From: Caenorhabditis elegans
Taxonomy: Eukaryota; Nematoda; Chromadorea; Rhabditida; Rhabditidae
DNA: 64,000 nt
Direction: 5' to 3'
Assembly (NCBI RefSeq): GCF_000002985.6
Contig: NC_003283.11
Location: 14,136,001-14,200,000 of the forward strand
A program made the position numbers and the translations under genes. Shown in pieces: positions 42,501 through 52,700 of the stretch. Within the stretch, counting starts at the first letter, position 1, and every line of letters starts with the position of its first letter. The notes beneath the pieces are model-generated. The model saw nothing but the letters and a program-made list of their open reading frames with translations, searched no databases and was not told where the DNA came from.

Positions 42501-45500
42501 ATGACAATGAAGATTCAAGTGAAATTTCAAAAAGAGGAAGAGTTACTTGTGGTCTAGATTACAAGAATCATGAAGAGGAATCTACGGATGATTTTCAAGA
42601 TGATATAGAAGAGTTGGATAATTCTCAGTTCGAGATGGCAAAAGTTTCATCAATCAGAGACGAGTTGAAAGACGTCAAATCAGAATCTCCGCCTGTAATG
42701 GAACAATCTTTTCATTTGAGAACTGTGCAACACGTTTCAACACCACGTAGAGATCGGATAATTGTAAGTTAGATGCTCTATAGACGGTTTTAATTTCTGT
42801 TTTTTAGCCAGAAAGTCAAACACTGTTTGTTCCAGCCGGATGCTCTCTGGATTATGAAAAATGGACGGTGAGTATGAATAATATTGATAGTATTCCAAAA
42901 TGTGCTAGAAATAATTTAAAAAATTGTAAATATACAGAATGTGGTCTCAACACGACAATTATTGTTAAACCAAAAATGGTGTGAGCCTTCAAAGCGTATT
43001 GTAGCTTCAAACCCTTTGCTATTGATTTAAACAAAATGAACAAATATAATTTTATTTAGAAATCAATTAATATTGCGCATTAACGACGAGTTTGAACCTA
43101 TGGTACTCTTTAAAGGCGCACACCTACTTGCATATAACAAAATAAGTCAAATCACTAAATTTTGCAAATGGGTAGTATACAAATGGGTAGTACACATTGT
43201 TTTAAAATTATATTATTTTCTTTAATATTCCAAATATTGGTATTAGTCTTCTGAAACATTTTCTTTTTCAGCCCGCAGAATTTCTTCAATGGACTTCCAA
43301 CTTTCTATCAAGCGCCCAAGCAATGGACATCATAAAAAGCCAGGAAATCTCTGGAGACACAATGGAAAGTTTTTTTGACGATCCAGATTTTCGAAAAGAA
43401 ACCGGAATGCCGTATGGACCATTTCAGACAATCAAAAAGCACGCTGCAACTGTGATTAATCGATTTAACGGTTATGAATAATAGTTATTCAAAGTTCTCG
43501 CATTTTCTGTACAGTGATCTTTTTCGTTTTTAAAGTGTCTTAACTTTTTTTGATTTTTTGCAAAGTGATTTTCATTACTTTATCAATGATCGGGTTTTTA
43601 ATAGATCCTTATAAATAGAAACCTATAATTTTTCTAGAATTTGTTTGATATAAATGACAATCGGGAGGACATGAGAGAAGTGGAAGACGCACGGTATGGA
43701 ATTCAATTTGAACTATAACATATGATATATATGTAACCAACTCATTCTTCTACTGGTAGAACATTTTAATATAAAGTGTGAACTTCACCTTCCAGTTTTT
43801 TAAAATGTTTTTCGTACACAAATAAACTTAATTTAAAAGTTATGTGTATCGAAAATGTATCAAAGCAAGTTTCAAACAAAATCCATTTCATTTTTGTTAA
43901 ATGAGGGTGTTAAATGTTATAGATGGTTCAGATTTAGGTTAAAAAATAATATTTTGCTTCAAAATACCCAAACTACTCTGATACTTACGAAAACTACAAG
44001 ATAATTGAGAAAGAAAGAAAAGAAAAATCCAACTTTTGAACACTCGATTTCGTATAATTTCTCTGTTTGAATTCCCTTCAATATGATAACTGCAGGGCCA
44101 AACATTTCAGACTAATTTGAGTATCTTGAACCAAATATTCATTCACGCTAATTTAATTTTAATAAAAATTCAAAAAATAAAAAGTTTATATTTTATACTT
44201 TTACGTGATGATGTAATCAGTGATACGATATTTTGAAAATTAATTTATTTCAAAACACTTCAATCCTATCAAGGGATTATTTACTTCTGAGTTCCGATTC
44301 TCAGATAGAAATGGCCTTCGCATTTTGGCAAATTGTAAGCTATTCATACAAGTCATCAAATATCTCAAATTTCGATTCAGGTCGATTGGAACCACGTGGC
44401 TTTCCACTTGTGGTCATTATTGGGTCTTGTATCTATTGCAATGACTGTTTTCGTGTGTGGTAAACCGAAAAAGAAGAAGGATGTTTCCGGGGCCCCATCT
44501 GCCGAGAGTCCACCACCACCACCGCCAGCTCCGAAGGTTCCTGAACCACCAAAAGCTCCACCGCCAGCTGATGCCGTGAAGAAGATTGAAGAGAAGGGAG
44601 AGGAAAAGGTACATTTGAATGTTGAGTTTGTTTTATTTCATTGCCTTTTCAGAAACCCGAAGAGCCCGCGAAATCCAAAAAGAGTGAGAAAAAGGAGAAG
44701 TCCAAGAATGAGGGAAGCAAGAAGGAGGAGGATAAGGAAAAGGAAAAGGAAAAATCGAACAAAGCGGAGGATAAAAAGTCAGAAGATCCAAAGAAGGAGG
44801 ATGCTAAGAAGCCAGATGTCAAAGGAAAGGATACTTTCAAGAAACCAGTGGATGAATCTGCGGTCGCTCCTAAAAAGGATCCTAATTATCAGGTAATTTC
44901 AGACGGAGGACAAGAAGTTTTAGGTTTAGTGGTTAGAAGTTAGAAGTGTCTGCGCTTGACCACAACAGGAGTTATACAAAAGAGCTTTCAAAACTTTCAT
45001 ACTGCTTTGAAGTCTCCTAGAAGTTGTGATAGTATGAAAGAAAGTTTCGAGAGTTTTCCAGAAAGTTGCGCCAAAACCGAATCTGATATTGATTTTATGG
45101 TATTTAGTATAGATTTAGTATAGTATCCCTTTTAGATTATCATCAAAATAATCTTAATTTTCAGACTCTCTGCGGATTGAACAATGATCTCTTCGGACCG
45201 GACAAAAACCCGAAAAAGCAGTTCAAAGCACCCACAAAAGTTGAAAAAGCTGATGTGAAAGATCCCCAATACGAAACATTGAATGGATTGGGTGAAGAAA
45301 TGTTCAAGGACGAGAAGAAAGATGATGAAGGAAAGAAGAAGGAGTTCAAGCAACCGGATAAAGTGCAAAAGGCTGATGCAAAGGATCCACAATATGAGAC
45401 TTTGAATGAAGTTGATAAGGGAATCTTTAATAATGAGGAGAAGAAGAGCGAGAAGAAAGATGCTGAAAAGAAGGATGACAAAGAGGAAAAGAAATCCGAA

Positions 45501-46930
45501 ATTAAATAGCTCTTGTAACTCGAATAAACCATTTCATGAAATAATTTCGGCGCGCAAGAACTGTTACTCTTTGAGGAGGGCGCATTTGGAATGGTCTCGC
45601 CACGCGCCAGCCATTGATTTTTGAAGCGCGTGACGAGACCAATAAGTGGCAAGTGGCAGGACTATTTCGAAAAAATGCGCTCTCCTTTGAAGTCATATAA
45701 GTGTACAAAAATACACTGTACTTGAACTACACGTACCATACATTGCCACATTCGTATCCCCGGTTTCTCCATTAAATACTCCAAATCCAAAAACTCCGAG
45801 GCGGTAATTGAATGTCACAACTACAATATTTCTGTCCTGACCCACAAAATTGTTTATAAAAATTTCAGGTTTAAATGCGGAACCCGATTCGCAAACAAGT
45901 CGTCCACCATGTACCACAATCATTACGGAGCAGTTTTTCTGGAATATTGAAAAAAAAATTGAGAGAGAAGTTTTGCGTTTGTCCACTAAAATAGACGGTA
46001 CCGTTCTCACGGTGCATCAAATGTTTTCTAATCGTAACCGCTGAAAATATATATGCGCCTTGAGAAGTACAGTAACCCCTTTTTCCTCGTTATTACTAGA
46101 ACCGTATAGTGGTTACTGTACTATTAAAGGGACACACGCCTTCTGGCGTAGTTCGTGGCGAGAGCATCATGTGAAAAATTGCAAAGACTGTATAATACTG
46201 ACATTTTGCAAGCAATACTGGTTTGTGAACACATTTGCGTATAGACAATCCTCTGAAATTTCTCCAACAAATCCATTTTTGAAAGTTTTCCTCCAATAAC
46301 TCATACACGCAGGCTTATAATCCTTTGTCTCTAGAACTCCTTCCCATGATTTCAGAAGACGTGGTTTCCGGAATCGAAGTTCTCCAATTGGAGGTTCAAC
46401 GTATGGTATGCCCAAAAATACGGTAGCAGTTTGATTTCCAAACGGCGAATAAGTAGCATTCAAGATTTTCCCTTCGATTGTTCCAGTTCTGAACAAAACA
46501 AATCAAGAGTTTTAGTCACACTGTTGCAATATATTTCGATTCTCAATGCGAAAGTACGGTATCCGGTCTTGCAGCGACGAATGAAACATTTCCAACTAAA
46601 CAAACACCAAGACTTGCGCCTTTAAAAGGTACAATATTTTCAATTTGCAGTTTTCTTCGTTATTTCTTTTATTCTCATACTTTTTTCAGCGTTCCAGTTC
46701 TGCCTTCAAATAGATAAACGGAAAAAGGAGAATACCATGCAAATACCGTACTCTCTAAAGGCGCACACCAGTTTGTACAGACTTTCTTCAAAAATATATC
46801 ATTCGTGGCGAGACCCGGCCCTGTATTTTTGCTTTAAAATCGGAAAAACTGAACAAACTCACGATAACTGAATTCTTGTAGAAATAGATAAATGTATCAG
46901 AACTGCGAAGTATAAATATTGTAAAATCAT
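39592..46930 (-). CDS. Carboxylesterase 5 of the array, split by a 4.4-kb intron containing two genes
   Basis: Exons: 46930-46863, 46488-46203, 45938-45737, 41353-41244, 41187-41011, 40969-40764, 40719-40486, 40406-40092, 40043-39757, 39704-39592; 665 aa. Every phase fits, and lengths equal those of the paralogues, so the pieces on both sides of the large intron belong to one gene. Intron 2 of the family is precisely absent: 46203-46488 equals exons 2 and 3 fused. Motifs: signal peptide MILQYLYFAVLIHLSIS, HGGR, GHSAGAG, GTTTGELRD, PHHSED, membrane helix and tail NKSRTGYQLLE. Intron 4 (45736-41354) carries a homeobox gene and a lysine-rich gene on the other strand. If this intron is not spliced efficiently, the locus may act as two fragments; an annotation might wrongly split it. 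The ATG is 296 bp downstream of the trm-1 stop on the same strand. Confidence 0.87.
41690..42078 (+). promoter_or_regulatory. Promoter region of the nested homeobox gene
   Basis: Pyrimidine-rich DNA (CTCTCC, TCTTTC runs, 41720-41990) upstream of the homeobox ATG, ending in ATTTCAATATTCAG directly before it. That end is a likely trans-splice acceptor. The region lies wholly inside intron 4 of esterase 5. Confidence 0.45.
42079..43481 (+). CDS. Divergent homeodomain protein nested in an esterase intron
   Basis: Exons 42079-42243, 42440-42763, 42808-42867 and 43272-43481 give 252 aa with consistent phases. The homeodomain covers about residues 18-78: hydrophobic positions of helix 1 (FREQMYAIYQ), YPSKEQYAEWAQ at helix 2, and recognition helix IRKWFDNRRTRDRERRKRK. 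Trp48, Phe49, Asn51 and Arg53 are kept. Position 50, which sets DNA preference, is Asp, which is rare. An intron splits the domain just before the recognition helix. After it come an acidic stretch and a C-terminal region of about 90 residues (PAEFLQWTSNFLSSAQ) without a known domain. It should act as a nuclear DNA-binding factor; targets are unknown. It is a member of the worm ceh set, but I do not assign a number. Confidence 0.88.
43482..44310. other. Spacer between the two nested genes
   Basis: AT-rich, no gene seen; contains the 3' flank of the homeobox gene and the upstream region of the lysine-rich gene. Confidence 0.5.
44311..45509 (+). CDS. Lysine-rich membrane-anchored protein with DPxYxTL repeats
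   Basis: Exons 44311-44334, 44381-44608, 44653-44892 and 45165-45509 give 278 aa. Only 8 residues come from exon 1. The N terminus holds one hydrophobic segment (LWSLLGLVSIAMTVFVCG, about residues 17-34) followed at once by KPKKKK, so the long polar remainder is probably cytoplasmic. Next are a Pro-rich stretch (SPPPPPPAPKVPEPPKAPPP) and an extremely Lys/Glu-rich segment of about 60 residues. Then come three copies of a unit beginning DPxYxTL and followed by a Phe 8 residues on, spaced 37 and 41 residues, each but the last followed by FKxPxKVxKADxK. DPxYxTL occurs in several nematode-specific proteins; its role is unknown. The gene lies inside intron 4 of esterase 5, on the opposite strand. 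Confidence 0.82.
45540..45660. repeat. Inverted-repeat fragment with GGTCTCGCCACG ends
   Basis: GGTCTCGCCACGCGCC near 45593 faces GCGCGTGACGAGACC near 45625-45640. This is the same terminal word as in the elements at 46810 and 54910, so it is a small foldback element typical of worm introns and intergenic DNA. It sits in intron 4 of esterase 5, just after the lysine-rich gene. Confidence 0.55.
46030..46160. repeat. Foldback repeat in intron 3 of esterase 5
   Basis: AGTACAGTAACC at about 46060 faces GGTTACTGTACT at about 46112, followed by AAAGGGACACACGCC and GTGGCGAGAG. Together these are the arms and outer end of the GGTCTCGCCACG/GGCGCACAC element family. A related half-element lies at 46735-46820 in intron 1. 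Confidence 0.55.
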
Positions 46931-47225
46931 TCTCTGATGATCGATTAAACAGAGCCAACCGCTCTCATTTCTGGGAAATATGTTATGAAAACGATAAGAG
47001 ATGGCACAGTGATAAGATAAATCAATTCTCTTTGGCTGATGAATTACTAATGTGGGAATCCCTTTGGAATCTAATGTTAATCGATTTTTCCTCAATCTGA
47101 AAATAAGTAGAAGTGCGCTAAATAAGAAGAGGATATATTTATCCAAACTGCAACAACAAAAAACACAACAATATAACTTGAAAAATAAAATACGCTCATA
47201 AAAAAACAATTTTAAAAATTAAAAA

Positions 47226-49469
47226 TTATTCCTTGTGCTCGGTCAATTGAAATCCTGCCTTCGTCGAGTTCACTGATCCTTTTGCTTTCTGGCGAGGGCC
47301 CCAATTCTTCCCTTTATTGCATTGGAACCGTACAAGGTTCTCTTTCTTGGCCTGTTCGATGGCTCCTGGGTGAAGAGTGAAGTTGACTGTGTTGGTGATG
47401 GGTTGTCCGAGAATGTGATATCCTGCTGATTCTTTGGCCAGACGCTTCTCGCGATCCACACTTGTGTCTTTAGCCTGGAAAAAACATTTATTTGTGAATC
47501 GTATACTGTTTTTATGAGACTTACAACTTGTCTATAAATATCCCATAGCAAGTGCATCGGAGCATTTGTTTTGATTGCACGGGGATTACAGTGAGATCCA
47601 GAAACTTTGAAACCGGCATTTAAAATCGCAGATCTCACACTTTGAGATTTTGGAACGGAAACTTTCACAACATTCGCCATTTGGTTGTGCTCATAATATA
47701 AAACATCATCCAGTTCTTCATTGACCATCGTAAGAACACCTTGAAGACGTCCGTGAGTTCCAAGTCTTTCAGCTTCAGGAGTAGATTTCAGACGTTCCAG
47801 AAGGGAAGTGACGAACGGTTTGCTGTGAATTGGAGCAAGATAAATTGGACCAATTTGGTGGAGTGGAAGTAAGCAATGGATGCATCGATTGCCTGGACCA
47901 GAGATTGAATGACGGACTGTTGGAATTGAATATTTGCTTTGTTGATTTCCTTCTCCTCGTTTAAGCAGTACTAATGGCTCCATTGAATGACATCCAGAGC
48001 ATACAAGCACAGTTCCGACTTTCCTAAAAATATAATTTAATGTTAACTAATTAAAGGAGAACTAATGGATTTACGGTCTTGATTTTGAACCAATGTCGGT
48101 TCAAAAATTCGGGAAAATGAGCTGGTTTTAATTAAAACCTGTAGTTTTGCCAACTTTTCCTTTCGCAGTGGTTGTCAATTAACCTTTACTTGATTATTAT
48201 CATCTATTGCATAATTTCATCGTTAATCTCGTTACTCTATAAATTTATGCACTTTTTAAGTCGATAGGTATCAAATAATGATATTGGTTACCTATCGGCT
48301 TTAAATATCCATTAATTAATAAAATAATGTGAGATATAGTAAAAGTTAATTTCCAACAGCTTTGAAACAGAAAAATTGACAAAATTGGAGATTTTAGCTA
48401 AAAATAGTTGTTTTTTTCACAATTTTGAAAATTTTCTTCATTAAATTTAAATCTAGCTATTTTGAAACTTAAATTTTCTGTCAACTCACGTTCCACTCTG
48501 CTTCGCTTGAAAAGCTCCTGTGTGTACCCTGACAAAAACTCGAACGTAAAAATCAACGGAAATCGACACCAATGGCTCAATATATCTTGTATAACGATTG
48601 GCTGCAGAATCAATTGCTCGAAGTAAAATCCGAAGTCCAACTTCATGACAACACTTCATTCTAGTGGTAACTGCATCGTATTTGTTGTAGCATGCTTCTG
48701 GAGTGTTTCCGCATAAAACAGCCATGTCAGTGCACGTAACCATCAGAATTCCACGATCAGCGACACATTGGACTGCCGAGTCTAGAAATGTGGAAGCAGT
48801 TCCATATGGATCCAGGTCAACAGCATGGAATCGTTTATCAATACCGCGATGTTCCATCATTGTCATACTGAAATTAATTTTAGATTAAAGTTCGAATCAA
48901 GAAAAACTAATTTACACTGCATCTCCGAAATGTGCTTCAACTATATCCTCGACTCCATTCAATTTCACATTTTCTTGAATTGAAGCAACTGCGTTATCGG
49001 AGAAATCATTTGCCATAATGAATCCCACATTGGGAACTTCTTTCGAAAAACGCAATGCTCGCAGTCCCGAAGCAGAAAGCGCATCGAGAATTCGGATTTT
49101 GCCATCTTCATTGATAGCCAATTTATTTTTCTTTTTCGGAGGTTCTTCTTCTGTTTTCAATTGCTTCTGTTCCTCTGCCCATTTTTGATGATCAGCAGAA
49201 AATTGACGAAGAACTGTTACTCTGAAAGATAATTTCCTTAAAATACTGAGATTCAGACACAAACTCACGTCAAATCGCGATTAAACTCCTGAACTGGATT
49301 ATAGAAAACTGGTCCATGGAAACCTACTTTTGCCTGTCCTAAAATAAAATGTTTAATTTGTTTTTAATTCTATTTGAACTCAAAACAAACCTTCCTGAAT
49401 AACTGTCACTTCTTCTTTATCTTCGCTTTTTATTGCCGAATCTCCAGATGAATTGACATTCTCGGTCAT
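47226..49469 (-). CDS. trm-1: tRNA (guanine26-N2)-dimethyltransferase TRM1
   Basis: Exons 49469-49391, 49338-49269, 49221-48916, 48867-48490, 48023-47525 and 47474-47226 give 526 aa. Trm1 dimethylates G26 of most tRNAs using S-adenosylmethionine. Visible signatures: the N-terminal region FHGPVFYNPVQEFNRDLTV, the SAM-binding start ILDALSASGLRALRF (near residue 93), DLDPYGTA, and TCTDMAVLCGN, the catalytic-type motif of this family. The C-terminal part has Cys pairs (CSGC and CIHC), consistent with the zinc motif of Trm1, followed by a basic C terminus ending TEHKE. Length and domain order match eukaryotic Trm1. It is divergent from ints-2, with 315 bp between the ATGs. Trm1 acts in nucleus and mitochondria in other eukaryotes; here no mitochondrial presequence is obvious. 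Confidence 0.96.
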
Positions 49470-49784
49470 TTTATACCGCGAAATTTGCTAAAAACTGAGA
49501 TTTTTTTAAGATTAAATGTGCAGTGCTTGCCTTTCTACTTTTTATTTGCAAAATTCGGGAAAAAATACTGCGCGAAGGAAGAATAAAAAACGTTTTTGTC
49601 CTTGATTAAATTAAAGCGAATACGAATTAGAGAACTCCGAGAGGACAACACGAGAAAAGTTGTGATTGGAGCGCACTTGCGTTTCTTCCCTTTTCGCAAA
49701 AAACATTTTTCTGCACACATTTTTAGACGTTTCTTTCGTCAGAAAACCATTTTAATTGAGGCGGAATACACAAATTTCAGTGTC
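49470..49784. promoter_or_regulatory. Bidirectional promoter region of trm-1 and ints-2
   Basis: The two housekeeping genes start 315 bp apart on opposite strands. AAATTTCAG at 49772-49780, four bases before the ints-2 ATG, is a likely trans-splice acceptor. No TATA box is assigned. Confidence 0.55.
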
Positions 49785-52700
49785 ATGGAGGTAGAAAAAG
49801 CAGAAAAATGCTTGACTCCTCGAATAAATGTAAGCTACTCCTGAAATTCGCTGAAATTAAAATTATTTAACTTTCAGAATTTTTGGGAAAGAAAGAAAAA
49901 TTACTTCGAGATTGCTGCTGTTCAATCAAGTGTTGGGAAAGTTAATCCTGATTTGCCGGTAGGAGAATATTACAATACATTCATAATTTTATATTTTTCA
50001 GGATGCACTCCTGGCTCCGTTGATCACAGTTTTGGATCCATGTACTATTCATTCCTCAATTCACGCAAAAGTCGATTGGAATCTAGTAGCATCACGACTA
50101 AAACGACTCAATATTTTGAGTAGGCAAACTCGCGGAGTTGCATCTCTAAATAGGCCATCGGGATCGCAAAACTTAGATGGGGCATCAGATATTGAAGGAT
50201 CATCGGATGGAGGTTCATCTCCAGCGTTTCATCAAAGAAAACGAGGAAATAGCCGAGGAATAGAAGGAGCCGGAGAACCAATGGAAGTAGAAATGACTGA
50301 AGAAATGATGTTGAAAAAAGATAAAGACACATTTATCGATGAAATCGTGGATTTAGTTAGGGATATTCAAAAACGTATGTAACTACGTAGGATTCGAATT
50401 TCACAAATTAGATATATCTGCTGCATAGGTGGAAATGAACTGAATTGCATATAAAGAATACAATAAGCCTGAAAAAACTCGTGGCACTGAATGTTCCAAT
50501 TGGGAAATTTGTTTCCGGCAATTCGGCAAAATTAAATACCTAGCTGTAATAGGTAATCTTGAAGAATTGCCGCTCACCCATAGTTCCAAGGAAAATGCGA
50601 AATGATTATTTGAATGAAATCCAAATAACTTCCAGACAACGACGCATCAATGTCTTCACAACCAACATGGATCGATCGATTATCAGTGGAAAAGATATCA
50701 AATCAAATATTGATGCTTCAGAATTATCTTCCATCGCTACTCACAGTCGAAGAAATTATAAATGCACTTCTCTTTGAACACGGACCAGATGTCATTGAAA
50801 ATGTTGGTTCATTTTCTCGCGTTGTCATGAAAAATTCAAAATATTTCAGCTTATAATCGAAACGCCTGAAAATTTGGTCACAATTGTCAATATTCTGACT
50901 AACAATCCAACACCAGGAAATCGTACAAGATATAGAAATTTGGTTATAGGAAAAGTAAGCTTTCACATTAAATTAAAAAAACTATTTCAAGTTTTAAAGT
51001 AGATATTTTCAGATCGTCGAACTATATCCATACTTTGCACGCCGAATAATCGAAAAATATTCCGAAAAACGATCGGATTGTGTTTTTGCATGCAGATTAG
51101 CTGTTGATCATTTGAATGATAGACAGTTTTTAGAATTCATGGAACCACTTTTGACAGATAAAGAAACCATAATATACAAAATGGTAATTCGAAGTTCCAA
51201 TCGACAAGTTCTTCCACTAATAATTGCACGTCTTCTCAATATGGCAGATACTGTTATTTCGCCACGTCCCGAATCCACATCATTTTCTGAAATGGGAACT
51301 GCTCCATGGTGCACTCGTCTTTCATATTGTCTCGTGGAACTTATGAACTCTGCATTGGAACCTTGGACTGAACTAGAAATTATTACTGTCACTAGATTTT
51401 TGTTTAGAACTGATGCAAATCCATCATCCTCAATATTACACTCTGCTGATTCAATATCTGGTATGGATGAAGCCATGGATTTGAGTTTTCGTGAAGAAGC
51501 TCACTGTTCACAAGATTCTGTTGTTCCTGATTCGGATCCTGAATCAACACAATCGGCTCAAAGACCAATACCGGTTTCCCAAAGGACTGCTGTAGAGCCC
51601 AGTCCATTCGGAGATGCTCATGAATGTTTTGTACTGTCTGCGCTGCTCGCCGTCCCGTTTTTCACACAGTAATCTAGAAAAGATGTTAGTTTTTAATTAA
51701 TTAAAATTTATCCAGATATCCGCCTAATCAAACGGGAGCAGTTCAACCACCAGATCGAGCTGTTGAAAATTGGCTTGATGTGTCAAGAAGGAGAGTTCTG
51801 GCAGGGGAAAAGGTATCGTTCGGCTACAGCTCTACAAGATCTTGCTCTAAATATTCAATTATGGAGGAGATTATGTCGAATTAAAAAAAATTAGAAAAAG
51901 AGTCGAAAAACGAATATTTATATACATAAAAATCGGAAAAAATGTTTAAAAAGTTAACATAGAAAAAACATTTTCAAAAACCTATTATTTTAATATGAAA
52001 AGACATATTTTAACGCTATTTTCAGATTAATCGAAATTTTTTAGAGGTGCAGTAGGGTCAAAACAAATATTTTGCTCTAAATTATAGAAAATTAAACATT
52101 CTAAATTATTTTAACAATTATATTAGGTAATTAACCTGTTCCCTGTCTTTTAAATCATATGATTTTTCAAAATTACCTTTTATGAAAAATCAGAAGACAC
52201 CCTTTTAAAAAACTTAATTATAAATAAAAATTTTCCGATTTTTTCAGGTCACATCAGCATTTGGATCGCATCTGATATATGTTCACTCGTGTATAATGTC
52301 TTCTCGAATCGAAGAGCTTTCGGAGTTTGCAAGTTATGGAATGAAACAAAAAGTTGAGCTTGTTAATCGTCAGAATCACGTTCTTGTACTGAAAAACACT
52401 TTCACATCACGTTGCATGACAGAAATGGAGGTTGCTAAGCGGTAAAACCTAGAGTTTGGAATTTACAGCACAATTTCAACTTTCAGAAGTATTTGCCAAC
52501 TTGTCACAAAATGCTCTAATGGCGAGAGCTCGTACGCTCTTCGAACAATTCATGCACTTCAAGCTGCGGGGGTTTATAAGACATTCCAGATAAATATTAG
52601 GTCATGGTTGGAAGAACAATTGGATAATATAACACTGCCTGCTTCGCAACTTTTAGCAGAAGTTGTTGATGGATTTGCACATAGTTCTGCTCATTCCAAA

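Noticed and set aside
46863..49469. Operon of trm-1 with esterase 5
   Set aside because: The gap from the trm-1 stop to the esterase ATG is 296 bp, longer than usual operon spacing, and the esterase has its own signal-peptide exon followed by a long intron. There is no SL2-type evidence.
50455..50550. Additional ints-2 exon (CxxW-containing piece)
   Set aside because: It keeps the frame, but its acceptor is poor and direct joining of 50374 to 50636 gives spacing like human INTS2. It is left as an alternative.
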